Part shown: positions 27,424 through 35,874 of the stretch, one piece after another
How the letters are laid out: each line of letters starts with the position of its first letter
How positions within the stretch are numbered: position 1 is the first letter of the stretch
NCBI GenBank assembly: GCA_963811885.1
Contig: CAWETB010000014.1
Coordinates: 186,001-250,000, forward strand
Origin: Gaiellasilicea sp963811885
Lineage (GTDB): Bacteria; Actinomycetota; Thermoleophilia; Gaiellales; Gaiellaceae
Direction of reading: 5' to 3'
Length of the DNA: 64,000 nt
Translations under genes and position numbers: made by a program
Notes under the pieces: generated by a model
What the model saw: the letters and a program-made list of their open reading frames with translations, nothing else
What the model was told of the DNA's origin: nothing
The model's database searches: none

Positions 27424-27553
27424 CGTTCCTCCTCGTGAGCTGGGAGGAGTCGTGATAGCCACGGACGCCGCGCCTGCCTAGTGTCCGAAACGGCCCGCAC
27501 CGGCCGGAACAGACGGTTCTGCGCGCCAATTTCCACACACTCGACACACTTCC

Positions 27554-28526
27554 GTGATCGAGCTCCGCTTCCACGTCCCCGACCCGCGCCGTCGTCTCGC
27601 CGCCGTCCGCCTCGCCCACCAGCTGCGCGAGCGGCTGCCGCACGAGCTGACGCGGAACGGCCGCGTCTGGGAGCTGACGGCGGCCGCCCCCGACGTCGCG
27701 CGCTTCGAGTACCAGCTCGAGCTGATCGACCGCGACGGGCGCAGCGAGTGGATCCTCGACCCGGAGAACCCGAAGCGCGCGTCGGGGCCGTGGGGAGACA
27801 AGTCCGTGTGGGAGGAGCCCGGCTACGAGCCGCCCGAGTGGGTCGCGGAGGAACCGGTCGGCAAGCCGGAGTCGGTCGCGATCCCGAGCCGGACTCTCAA
27901 GACCGATCTACCGGCGCTGATCTGGGCGCATCCCGAGGCGACGGAGCGGAGCCCGCTCCTCGTCGCTCACGACGGGCCGGAGTACGCCGCGCACTCGTCG
28001 CTGCTGACGTATCTCGGGCAGCTTCCCCCGCTCCGCGCCGCGCTGATCGGGCCGGTCGACCGGAACGAGATCTACTCCGCCTCGGCGCGCTACTCGCGGG
28101 CGCTCGCCGAGGAGATCCTGCCCGGAGCTCCCGCCCGCTCCCGTCCGGATCGGGCTCGGCGCCAGCCTCGGCGCCCTGTCGCTCTTCCACACGCACCGCC
28201 GCCACCCGGAGAGCTTCGACGCCCTCTTCCTCCAGTCGGGCAGCTTCTTCCGGCGCGCCGAAAGCTACGAGCGGAACTTCCCGCGCTACGAGCGGATCGC
28301 GCGCTTCGTCGGCGGCGTCCACCGCAACCGTCCCGAGCGGACGATCCCGATCGTGCTCACCTGCGGCACCGTCGAGCAGAACCTGGCCCCGAACCGGGCG
28401 CTCGAGCAGTCCCTCCGCGACCGAGGCTACGACGCGCGCCTGTTCGAGATCCGCGACGGTCACAATTGGGTCGCGTGGCGCGACTCCTTCCACCCGCAAC
28501 TGCGCCGCCTGCTCCAGAGGATCTGA
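27554..28526 (+). CDS. Enterochelin-esterase-like alpha/beta hydrolase; one frameshift
   Basis: About 323 residues. The first 90 form an E-set/Ig-like domain starting VIELRFHVPDPRRRLA, of the kind found before Fes-type and glucan-linked esterases. The hydrolase part has WAHPEATE, LLVAHDGPEYA, the nucleophile elbow LGASLGALSLF, and the histidine in IRDGHNWVAWRDSFHP. The frame breaks near 28125, and one base removed restores 972 nt. GTG start. It is first in a plus-strand run with a second esterase and an ATP-grasp enzyme. Activity is probably ester or peptide-ester hydrolysis; no siderophore genes are nearby. Confidence 0.8.
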
Positions 28527-28527
28527 C

Positions 28528-29266
28528 CTGACCCGCCGCCATCACTCCCTCTACTCGCCGGCGATCGGCGCCGACGGCCGCGTGATCGCGTACGGGCACT
28601 GGGGCCGGCCGCTGCTCGCCTTCCCCTCTCAGGAAGGCCCGGCCTGGCAGTACGAGGAGCGCGGGATGATCGACGCGATCGGCGGCCCGATCGAGGAGGG
28701 TCGCGTCAAGGTCTACGCCGTCGACAGCTTCGACTCCGGCAGCTGGTACCGCGAGGGGCTCTCGCTCGAGGAGCGCGCGCAGATGCACGGCCGCTACGAG
28801 GACTGGATCCTGAACCAGGTCGTCCCGTTCATCCAGGCCGACTCGAACGCGGCCGAGATCATCGTCACCGGCGTCAGCTTCGGCGCCTACCACGCCGCCA
28901 ACTTCGCGCTCCGGCACGCGCACGTGTTCCCGCTCGCGATCTGCCAGAGCGGCGTCTACGACGTCTCCGTCGTCGGCGGGCGGCGAGCGCGGCGACGCCG
29001 TCTACTTCAACAACCCGGCCGACTACGTCCAGCACCTCGGCGGCGACCACCTCGACTGGCTCCGCGGGCAGGTCAACCTGCTCCTGATCGCGGGCCAGGG
29101 GCAGTGGGAGGACACGACGGGGGCGCTCGAGAGCACGCAGCGCTTCGCGGGGCTGCTCGGCGAGAAGGGGATCCGGCACGAGCTCGACCTCTGGGGGCAC
29201 GACTCGCCGCACGACTGGCCCGCGTGGCGCGCCCAGATCGCGCATCATCTCCCCCGCTTCCTATGA
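28528..29266 (+). CDS. Esterase-family alpha/beta hydrolase; one frameshift, non-canonical start
   Basis: About 245 residues, beginning TRRHHSLYSPAIGADGRVIA just one base after the upstream stop. The nucleophile elbow is VTGVSFGAYHAANFALRH, acidic segments follow, and the histidine is in LDLWGHDSPHDWPAW. An extra base near 28979 (GGCGGGCGGCGAG) breaks the frame before GDAVYFNNPADYVQHLGG. The only in-frame start that keeps the whole domain is CTG at the given position; the next GTG would remove 17 conserved residues. The stop overlaps the ATP-grasp start (ATGA). The family is uncharacterised, often annotated as putative esterase. Confidence 0.75.
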
Positions 29267-30508
29267 GCGACCGCAAGCACCTGATCGGTCTCCTGCTCGG
29301 CACCGAGGAGGACTGGCCGCGCGCGTTCGAGCACCTGCTCGCCCAGATCGGCCCGATCGAGCAGGGCGGCGAGACCCACGAGCTGACCACCGAGCGGATC
29401 ACGAACGAGCCCTTCGACCTGCGCTCGAAGCCGCGCTACTCGCTCGTGATCGACCGGCTCGGCTGGTGGTACACGGTCCCGCGCGAGTGGCTGAAGAAGG
29501 TCTCGCTGATGGACGACGTCTACCTGCTCAACAACCCGTTCACGTTCCAGGCGATGGAGAAGCACTCGGCCTACTGCGCGATGATGCGGCTCGGGCTGAA
29601 CGTGCCGGAGACGTGGCTGATCCCGCACAAGAGCCCGCCCGCGAACGAGCGCTTCCAGCCGACGGCGGAGCGCTACAACCTCCCCTTCGACCTCGAGGAG
29701 ATCGCGGCCAAGGTCGGCTATCCGCTCTACATGAAGCCCTTCGACGGCGGCCAGTGGGTCGGCGTGACCCGGATCAAGGACGCCGCGCAGCTGCACGCCG
29801 TCTACGACACCTCCGGCGAGCGGCTGATGCACCTGCAGGCCTCGGTCGAGGACTTCGACGTCTTCGCCCGCAGCCTCTCGATCGGCGCCGAGACGATGGT
29901 GATGCACTTCGAGCCCGACCGGCCGATGTACGACCGCTACCAGGTCGACCACGACTTCCTCTCCGCCGAGACCGGCGACGAGGTCCTGACGATCAGCCGG
30001 CTGGTGAACGCCTTCTTCCGCTGGGAGTTCAACTCGTGCGAGACGATCGTCAAGGACGGCGTCGCCTCGCCGATCGACTACGCGAACGCGTCCCCGGACG
30101 TCGCCCTGACGAGCCTGCACTACTACTTCCCGTGGGCGATCCGCGCGCTCGTCCGCTGGACCGCGTTCTGCTCGGCGACCGGGCGGCAGATGCGGATCAA
30201 CCAGACGACCCGTGACTACTTCGAGATCGGCGATCGCGAGGACCTGACCTACGAGCAGAAGCTGGCGGAGTACCGGCGGCTCGCCGACGCGTACTTCCAG
30301 GTGCCCGAGTACGACGAGTTCTGCGCCGCCAAGCTGCCGCACCTGGACGAGATCCTCGTCGACTGGGTCGAGGGAGCCGGCTTCGACGGCCTGCTGGTCG
30401 ACACCGTCACATCGACCTTCCCGAAGCACGAGCACGAGCAGTTCGTCGCCCACTACCGCGGCCTCCTCGCGGCGTGGGCGAACGGATCAGCGCGCGGCCG
30501 CCGCGTGA
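29263..30508 (+). CDS. ATP-grasp enzyme, uncharacterised branch
   Basis: About 414 residues starting MSDRKHLIGLLLGTEEDWPR. ATP-grasp marks include KPFDGGQWVGVTRI (nucleotide-binding lysine and glycine loop), the acidic EFNSCETIVKDG and the late metal-binding region near GRQMRINQTTRDYFE. It is not RimK, D-Ala-D-Ala ligase or a carboxylase by these motifs. As printed, the frame runs on into the SRPBCC gene; but an extra A near 30483 explains this, because without it the protein ends TDQRAAAA with a TGA overlapping the SRPBCC GTG. Linked to two esterases, it likely makes or edits an amide or peptide bond in a small molecule. Substrate unknown. Confidence 0.78.
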
Positions 30509-30987
30509 CCGAATACGTCCTCGAACGCACCCAGGTCGTCCCCGTCCCCATCGAGGAGGCGTTCACGTTCTTCGCCGACGCCCGAAATCTGGAGCGGATC
30601 ACCCCGCCGTGGCTCCGGTTCCGGATTGTCGAGGCACCGGACGCGCTCGGCATCGGCGCGCGCCTTCGGTACCGGCTGAGCCTCTTCGGGATCCCGATCC
30701 GCTGGCGCACGGAGATCGTCGCCTGGAACCCGCCGCGCGGCTTCGTCGACGTCCAGCGCCGCGGGCCGTTCCTGCTCTGGGAGCACACGCACCGGCTGAC
30801 GCCGGCGGACGGCGGGACGGAGATCTACGACCACGTCCGCTACCGCCTCTTCCTCGGCCCGCTCGGCGCGCTCGTCCGGCGGCTGCTCGTCCGCGGCTGG
30901 GTCGAGGGGATCTTCGACTACCGCGCCGCCGAGGTGCCGGGGCTGCTCAGGCCAGCGCCTGCCGTGCCGCCTCGTCGAACGGTGTGA
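30505..30987 (+). CDS. SRPBCC-family ligand-binding protein
   Basis: About 160 residues, starting at GTG as MTEYVLERTQVVPVPIEEAF. The START/SRPBCC pattern is clear: FFADARNLERITPPWLRFRI, then WRTEIVAWNPPRGFVDVQ and WEHTHRLTPADGGTEIYDHV. These proteins bind hydrophobic ligands. This subtype (with LERITPPWL) is frequent beside SDR and photolyase genes. It is either fused to or, more likely, 4-nt overlapped with the ATP-grasp gene. Its last 41 nt overlap the convergent SDR gene, although an indel near the end could have lengthened it. Confidence 0.8.
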   Translation: MTEYVLERTQVVPVPIEEAFTFFADARNLERITPPWLRFRIVEAPDALGIGARLRYRLSLFGIPIRWRTEIVAWNPPRGFVDVQRRGPFLLWEHTHRLTPADGGTEIYDHVRYRLFLGPLGALVRRLLVRGWVEGIFDYRAAEVPGLLRPAPAVPPRRTV

Positions 30988-31809
30988 GCTCGAACGGCAG
31001 CAGCCCGCGGATCCGCTCCTCGCGCGCGATCGTCGGATTCCGCAGCCCTTCGACGAGCGGCCGCGCGACCGATGCGTTCACCGGCGTGACGAGCTCGAGC
31101 CAGAGCGAGGAGAGGTACGGCGTCAGGACGGGCACCTCGACGATGCGCGGCGTGCGGCCGAGCAGGCCGGCGATCCGCTCGATCATCTGCCGGTACGTCA
31201 TCACCTCCGGGCCGCCGACGTCGTAGCCCTCGCCGTACGCCGCCTCGTTCCCGCAGACACCGGCGAGGTAGCGGGCGACGTCGTCGAGTGCGATCGGCTG
31301 CGTCGGCGTCGACACCCAGCTCGGCGTGATCATCACCGGCAGCCGCTTGACGAGGCCGAGGATCGTCTCGAACGCTGCGCTGCCCTTGCCGACGATCATC
31401 GCGGCGCGCAGCGTCGTCACCGGCACGCCCGCGGACGCGAGGCGCTCGCCCGTCTCGCGCCGGCTCCGCAGGTGCGGCGACGCATCCGGGCCGTCGGCGC
31501 CGAGGCCTCCCAGGTAGACGATCTGGCGTACGCCCGCGCCCGCCGCCTCCCGCGGCGACGGTCTCGGCGGCGGTGCGGTCCTGCTGCTCGAAGTCGCGCG
31601 ACCCGAGCGAGTGGACGAGGTAGTAGGCGACATCGGCTCCCGCAAGCGCCTCGGCGACGCCCTCACCGGTGGCCGCGTCCGCAACGACCCACCGCGCCGC
31701 CGGCGTCGTCGCGCGGCGTCCGCGAGACCGCCGTCACCTCGTGCTCGGCGAGGAGCGGCAGCAGCGCACGGCCGACGACGCCGGTCGCGCCGAAGACGGT
31801 CACCTTCAC
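30947..31809 (-). CDS. NAD(P)-binding SDR/NmrA-like oxidoreductase; two frameshifts
   Basis: About 286 residues. The Rossmann motif is VTVFGATGVVGRALLPLLAE at the N-terminus. AYYLVHSLGSRDF and QIVYLGGLGADGPDASPHLR are typical of the atypical SDR group related to NDUFA9/DUF2867. Frames change near 31695 and 31545, consistent with two extra bases (863 nt minus 2 is divisible by three). The GTG start overlaps the stop of the next gene upstream. It is encoded with a photolyase and faces an SRPBCC gene, a set seen in light-responsive actinobacterial clusters, so a role in membrane-lipid or pigment-related redox under light stress is plausible but inferred. Confidence 0.78.
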
Positions 31810-32318
31810 GTCCGGCTCCGTGCGAGCAGGTCGAAGTAGCGTCGGCTCACCGCCGCGTGGAAGGGGCTCTGGCCCTTGAGGTAGAGCACGCCCGTCCAGC
31901 GGGGCGCGCCCGCGCGGGCGGCCAGGCGCGGCAGGTATTCCTCGACCGTCACGCTCAGCTCGTGCCGTTCCCCTTCCGGACGCTGGGCCAGCGTGACGGA
32001 GCCGCCGGCGCGGAGCGCGAGCAGGCCGCCGCGGATCTCGTGTCGGCACGAGACGACGTCGCCGTCGAAGGTCAGCTCCGGCGGCCCGAACGTCAGCAGG
32101 GTTGCGCCGCCGAGCAGCTTCAGCTTGCCGCCGCCGCCGCTCCAGCTCGCCCGCACGCCGCCGCGCGTGAGGCGGTCGACCGCCTGCCAGTAGGTGACGC
32201 CGAGCGTGCGGGCGCCCGCCTCGGACGCCTCGACCATCGGTTCCGGCACGAGCACGCGCTGCCGCGACTCGAAGCCGCCCGAGTCGAGCACACGCTCGGT
32301 CGATTCCCAGCCGGTCAT
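31806..32318 (-). CDS. Conserved protein of unknown function linked to SDR and photolyase
   Basis: An intact 170-residue protein, starting MTGWESTERVLDSGGFESRQ. No signal peptide or membrane segment. A glycine-rich turn (SWSGGGGKLKLLGG) and several beta-rich segments (LTFDGDVVSCRHEIRGGLLA, HELSVTVEEYLPRL) suggest a beta-barrel ligand-binding fold. It may be related to DUF4166-type proteins, but I cannot confirm that by eye. Both ends overlap neighbours by 4 nt (ATGA with the photolyase stop, GTGA with the SDR), so it is translationally coupled between them. Confidence 0.7.
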   Translation of the reverse strand: MTGWESTERVLDSGGFESRQRVLVPEPMVEASEAGARTLGVTYWQAVDRLTRGGVRASWSGGGGKLKLLGGATLLTFGPPELTFDGDVVSCRHEIRGGLLALRAGGSVTLAQRPEGERHELSVTVEEYLPRLAARAGAPRWTGVLYLKGQSPFHAAVSRRYFDLLARSRT

Positions 32319-33577
32319 GCCGCCACTTCGATCGGCTCAGGGTACTCCGGCGTGTCGAGCTCGGGCAGATAGCGCCGCGCGTAGATGCCGTCCGGGTCGA
32401 AACGCTGCGCCTGCCGCAGCGGGCTCAGCCTCCGGTTCGCGCGGGGATCGGCGCCCGTGCCGGCGACCCACTGCCAGTTGCCCGTGTTGTTGGCGACGTC
32501 GCCGTCGACGAGGTGCTCGAAGAAGTGGGCGGCGCCACGGCGCCAGTCGATCCCGAGCTGCTTCGTCAGGAAGGAGCCGGCGACGAGACGGGCCCGGTTG
32601 TGCATGAAGCCCTCTCGCAGCAGCTGGCGCATGCCGGCATCGACGACCGTGTAACCGGTGCGGCCCTCGCGCCAGGCGATGAACGCCTCGTCGTCGTCGC
32701 GCCAGCCCGCGGCGCGCGGGCGGAGATCCTCCTGCGCGAGCTCCGGTCGGGCTGCCAGCAGCTGGTGGTTGAAGTCGCGCCAGCAGAGCTGCCGCACGAA
32801 CGGCTCCGCGTCCCCGTGGTCGAGCGCCCGCGCGACCACCTCCCCGGCCGAGATGCAGCCGAAGTGGAGATACGGCGAGAGCCGCGAAGTCGCGTCGGCG
32901 CCGAGATCGTCGGCGAGCTCCGCGTAGCGTGCAAGCCCGCCGTCGAGCCACGCGTCGAGACGCCGGCGGCCGGCAGTCTCGCCCCCGGTCGGCAGCTCAG
33001 GGGCGGGTCGGCCTCGTACCAGCTCGTCGGGCTCGGGCAGCGTCCCGGCCTCGAGCCCGTCCGGGAGCAGGATCCGCGCAGGCGCCGCGAGGACGTCTCG
33101 CCGAGGCTCCTCGCGCCAGCGCCGCCAGTAGGGCGTGAAGACGCGGAAGTGGTCGTGGCCCGCGGGCGCGAGGTCTCCGGGCGGGACGACCGTGACGCCG
33201 GGGAACACCTCGAGCTCGATCCGCGCGCTCCGGAGCGCCGTCCGCAGCCGCCGTTCGCGCTCCTGGGCGTACGCGCTCACGTCTGCGGAGACGTGAACTG
33301 CCTCGGCACTCACGTCCTGAGCGGCTCTGACCGTCTCCGCCACGACATTGCCGCGGCGGACGACGAGCTTCGCGCCGCGCTCGCGCAGCCGTGCGTCCAG
33401 ATCCCTGAGCGCGCCGACCAGGAAGGCGACGCGGTTCGGCGCCCCGAACGCTGCGAGCACGGCGTCGTCCAGAACGAAGAGCGGCACGACCTGCTCCGCG
33501 CGTTCGACCGCAGCGCTGAGCGCCGGGTGGTCGTGGACGCGAAGATCGCGCGTGAACAGAACGACGTTCGCCTTCAT
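32315..33577 (-). CDS. phrB: Deoxyribodipyrimidine (CPD) photolyase
   Basis: A 420-residue flavoprotein that uses light to split cyclobutane pyrimidine dimers. The N-terminal antenna domain starts KANVVLFTRDLRVHDHPAL. The FAD domain contains TSRLSPYLHFGCISAGEV, QLCWRDFNHQLL, the conserved GRTGYTVVDAGMRQL, and WVAGTGADPR with the electron-transfer tryptophans of class I enzymes (NTGNWQWVAGTG). No frameshift. It leads a minus-strand operon with an unknown protein and an SDR, and is divergent from a membrane-protein gene across 23 bp. Confidence 0.95.
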   Translation of the reverse strand: MKANVVLFTRDLRVHDHPALSAAVERAEQVVPLFVLDDAVLAAFGAPNRVAFLVGALRDLDARLRERGAKLVVRRGNVVAETVRAAQDVSAEAVHVSADVSAYAQERERRLRTALRSARIELEVFPGVTVVPPGDLAPAGHDHFRVFTPYWRRWREEPRRDVLAAPARILLPDGLEAGTLPEPDELVRGRPAPELPTGGETAGRRRLDAWLDGGLARYAELADDLGADATSRLSPYLHFGCISAGEVVARALDHGDAEPFVRQLCWRDFNHQLLAARPELAQEDLRPRAAGWRDDDEAFIAWREGRTGYTVVDAGMRQLLREGFMHNRARLVAGSFLTKQLGIDWRRGAAHFFEHLVDGDVANNTGNWQWVAGTGADPRANRRLSPLRQAQRFDPDGIYARRYLPELDTPEYPEPIEVAA

Positions 33578-33600
33578 GGACAAAGGGTAGACAGGAACCT

Positions 33601-34050
33601 GTGACGCCAAACGTGAGCACTCACCTGCGCGCCGCGGCCGCCGGCGTCGTCGCGGCAGGCGTCTGGGCGGCCGCCGAGCCCGGACTGCGGCGTCTCTTCG
33701 GGACGCCGTACACCGACGTCCGCCTGCTCGGAGCGCCGCTCTCGCGCCGCCACTGGCGCCTCGCGGGCACCGCCGTCCACCTCGCCAACGGCGCCGCGGC
33801 CGGAGTCGCGCTGCAGCGACTCGGGGTCCGTGGCTGGCGGAGCGGGATCGCCGCGGCGCAACTCGAGGGCGCCGCGCTCTGGCCGGCGATGGCCGCCGTC
33901 GACCGCTTCCACCCGGATCGCCGCAGCGGCGCGTGGCCACCGCTGCTCCGGAACGGACGCATCTTCTGGCAGGAGGTCGCGGCGCACGCGATCTTCGGCG
34001 GCGTGCTCGGCGCGCTGCTGCGCGCCGAGCACCGGGCCGCCGGACGCTAG
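33601..34050 (+). CDS. Hypothetical membrane protein
   Basis: A 149-residue protein from a GTG start, beginning MTPNVSTHLRAAAAGVVAAG. Three to four hydrophobic segments are visible (around residues 8-25, 55-75, 83-100 and 123-142), with a conserved-looking basic loop PLSRRHWRLAGTAVH. I do not recognise the family. It shares a short divergent promoter region with the photolyase gene, hinting at co-regulation. Its TAG stop shares a CTAG tetranucleotide with the convergent fasciclin gene. Confidence 0.65.
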   Translation: MTPNVSTHLRAAAAGVVAAGVWAAAEPGLRRLFGTPYTDVRLLGAPLSRRHWRLAGTAVHLANGAAAGVALQRLGVRGWRSGIAAAQLEGAALWPAMAAVDRFHPDRRSGAWPPLLRNGRIFWQEVAAHAIFGGVLGALLRAEHRAAGR

Positions 34051-34580
34051 GCCGCGCTCGGCGGGACGAGCACGGCGTCGATGGCGTGGACGATTCCGTT
34101 CGACGCCTTCAGGTCGGCGACGATCACGCGCGAGCTGCCGTTGAGGACGAGCTTGCCGCCCTTGAGCGAAAGCGCGATCTTCTCGCCCTCGACGGTCTTC
34201 ACCGACGCCTGCTTCTTCGCCGCGGCGACGGCTGCCCCGCTCGGCACCTTCTTCGGAAGCACGTGGTACGTGAGCACCTGCTTCAGCAGCGCCTTGTCGG
34301 CGGCGACCGCGGCGTACGTCGCCGGCGCGGTCTGCTTCAGCTTCGCGAAGGCGGCGTTCGTCGGTGCGAACACGGTGAACGATCCCTTTGCGGACAGCGT
34401 CTTGACAAGGCCCGCCTGTTTGACGAGCGCCACGAGGGTCGTGAAGCGCTTGTCGCCGGCTGCGACGCCGACAACCGTCTTCGGCGCGGCGGCCCGCTCG
34501 GCCGGCGCGGCAGGCGCGCCCGCGGTGAGCAGTCCTGCGCCGAGCACGGCGGCGAGCAGTGGAGCGATTCTCCTGGGCAC
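34047..34580 (-). CDS. Secreted fasciclin (FAS1) domain protein, MPT70/MPT83-like
   Basis: A 177-residue protein with a Sec signal peptide (PRRIAPLLAAVLGAGLLTAG, cut near APAAPA) and one FAS1 domain. Family motifs H1 and H2 are present: GSFTVFAPTNAAFAKL and the end NGIVHAIDAVLVPP, with YHVLPKKV between. GTG start with AGGAGG 7 nt upstream. It is divergent from an ECF sigma factor/anti-sigma pair, the same association as MPT83/MPT70 with sigK-rskA in mycobacteria, so it is probably a target of that sigma factor. Likely cell-surface adhesion or matrix role. Confidence 0.9.
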   Translation of the reverse strand: MPRRIAPLLAAVLGAGLLTAGAPAAPAERAAAPKTVVGVAAGDKRFTTLVALVKQAGLVKTLSAKGSFTVFAPTNAAFAKLKQTAPATYAAVAADKALLKQVLTYHVLPKKVPSGAAVAAAKKQASVKTVEGEKIALSLKGGKLVLNGSSRVIVADLKASNGIVHAIDAVLVPPSAA

Positions 34581-34605
34581 GTTGCATCCTCCTGTAGAGT
34601 CGGAC

Positions 34606-34629
34606 GAACTTGGACAGAAGTTGTACGAC
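34606..34629 (+). promoter_or_regulatory. Candidate bidirectional ECF-type promoter between fasciclin and sigma genes
   Basis: On the plus strand GAAC and CGAC are 16 nt apart, close to the ECF consensus (GAAC-N16/17-CGTC). On the minus strand CAAC and CGAC are 17 nt apart. The two -35 elements lie head to head in the inverted repeat AACTTGGACAGAAGTT. Such symmetry would let one sigma factor drive both its own operon and the fasciclin gene. By eye only. Confidence 0.45.
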
Positions 34630-34649
34630 ACCCATGTGGATGCGGATCA

Positions 34650-35216
34650 ATGCCAGCTGACCGCGACGATGCGCTGCTCCTGCGTCACGTCGCCGCCGGC
34701 GACACCGACGCGCTGCGCGCCCTCTATTCCCGCTACGGCGCGGTCCTCTTCGGACTCGCGCTGCGTACGCTCGGCGACCGGCAACTGGCGGAGGACTGCG
34801 TCCAGGAGGTGTTCGTGACCGCGTGGCGCAGCGCCGGCCGCTACGACCCGCGGCGCGCGAGTGTCAGCACCTGGCTGTTCTCGATCGCGCGGAACAAGAC
34901 GGTCGATGCGCTCCGGCGGCGCTCGCGGCGGCCCGCCGAGCCGCTGCCGGAGCGCTGGCCGGACGACGAGGCGCCCGACGCCGCCGACGTCGTCGTCGCA
35001 GGCGACCAGGGCGAGCGCGTCGCGTCGGCGCTCGCCGAGCTACCGCCGCACCAGCTCGAGGCTGTTTCGCTCGCCTACTTCGAGGGGCTGACGCAGGCGG
35101 AGATCGCGGCGCGCCTCGGCGTGCCGCTCGGCACGGTCAAGGGCCGGCTCAGGCTCGCCCTCGAACGCCTGCGCACCGTCGCGCCCGCGTATGCCCTGGA
35201 GACCGAGACCGGATGA
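34650..35216 (+). CDS. ECF RNA polymerase sigma factor, SigK-like
   Basis: A 188-residue sigma factor. Region 2 spans about residues 22-85 (YSRYGAVLFGLALRTLGDRQ, AEDCVQEVFVTAWR, VSTWLFSIARNKTVDALRRR) and region 4 about 125-175 (LPPHQLEAVSLAYFEGLTQ, AEIAARLGVPLGTVKGRLRL). The TGA overlaps the ATG of the anti-sigma gene. The adjacent non-zinc anti-sigma and the divergent fasciclin gene place it in the SigK group by context. It probably autoregulates through the intergenic GAAC/CGAC promoter. Confidence 0.93.
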   Translation: MPADRDDALLLRHVAAGDTDALRALYSRYGAVLFGLALRTLGDRQLAEDCVQEVFVTAWRSAGRYDPRRASVSTWLFSIARNKTVDALRRRSRRPAEPLPERWPDDEAPDAADVVVAGDQGERVASALAELPPHQLEAVSLAYFEGLTQAEIAARLGVPLGTVKGRLRLALERLRTVAPAYALETETG

Positions 35217-35872
35217 ACGAGACCGACCGCGACCTGCTCGCAGGGATGGCGCTCGGCGCCGTCTCCCCCGCCGAGCGCGAACACGTCGCCGCGCTCGTCC
35301 GCAGCGACGGTTCGGCGGCGGCGGAGCTCGCGCAGCACCGCGCGACCGTGGCGGCGCTCGAGGCTGCCGTCGCGCGCCAAGCGCCGTCCGCCGAGCTCTT
35401 CGACCGCATCCTCGCCGACGTCCGCCCGGCGGCCTCCGCTCGCCGCCGCCGGCCGAGCTGGCTCCCCCGGGTCGCCGCCGGCTTCGCGGCCGCGGCGGCC
35501 GTCGTGGTTGCCACCTTCGTGCTCACGGACGGACGCGGCGAGCCCGACGCGCGTGCGGCGGTCGCCGGGACGCCGCAGTACGCGGACGTCAACGGCAGTG
35601 CGACGCTCGACGGCGGCGAGCTCGCGCTCGAGCTCGAGAACGTCCCGGCTCCTCCCGCCGGGCATCACTACGAGGTCTGGGTCCTCCGGACCGAGGGCGG
35701 TGGTGAGATGGAGGCGGTCGGCTCGTTCACCCCGGACGGCGAGCGAACGCGTCTCGACCTGCCGCTGCCCGGCCCCGGGGACTACCAGGCGGTCGACATC
35801 TCGGTCGAGCCGGACGGTGGCCCGCCCGAGCATTCGAGCATCAGCCTCGCCGGCGGGCGCTTCGGCTCGTAG
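35213..35872 (+). CDS. RskA-like transmembrane anti-sigma factor
   Basis: A 219-residue single-pass membrane protein. The cytoplasmic sigma-binding part starts MNETDRDLLAGMALGAVSPA, the RskA form without a zinc HxxxCxxC motif. A membrane helix follows RRRRPSWLPRV (about residues 85-105, VAAGFAAAAAVVVATFVLT). The extracytoplasmic RskA domain contains HHYEVWVLRTEGG and VDISVEPDGGPPEHSSISL. Released by regulated proteolysis in characterised systems, it would hold the sigma factor inactive until a surface signal. Coupled to the sigma gene by a 4-nt overlap. Confidence 0.92.
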   Translation: MNETDRDLLAGMALGAVSPAEREHVAALVRSDGSAAAELAQHRATVAALEAAVARQAPSAELFDRILADVRPAASARRRRPSWLPRVAAGFAAAAAVVVATFVLTDGRGEPDARAAVAGTPQYADVNGSATLDGGELALELENVPAPPAGHHYEVWVLRTEGGGEMEAVGSFTPDGERTRLDLPLPGPGDYQAVDISVEPDGGPPEHSSISLAGGRFGS

Positions 35873-35874
35873 GC

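Noticed and set aside
28135..30987. Single giant plus-strand protein joining esterase, ATP-grasp and SRPBCC domains.
   Set aside because: The open frame exists only because of extra bases. Stop/start overlaps at 29263-29266 and 30505-30508 show separate genes in the operon's usual style.
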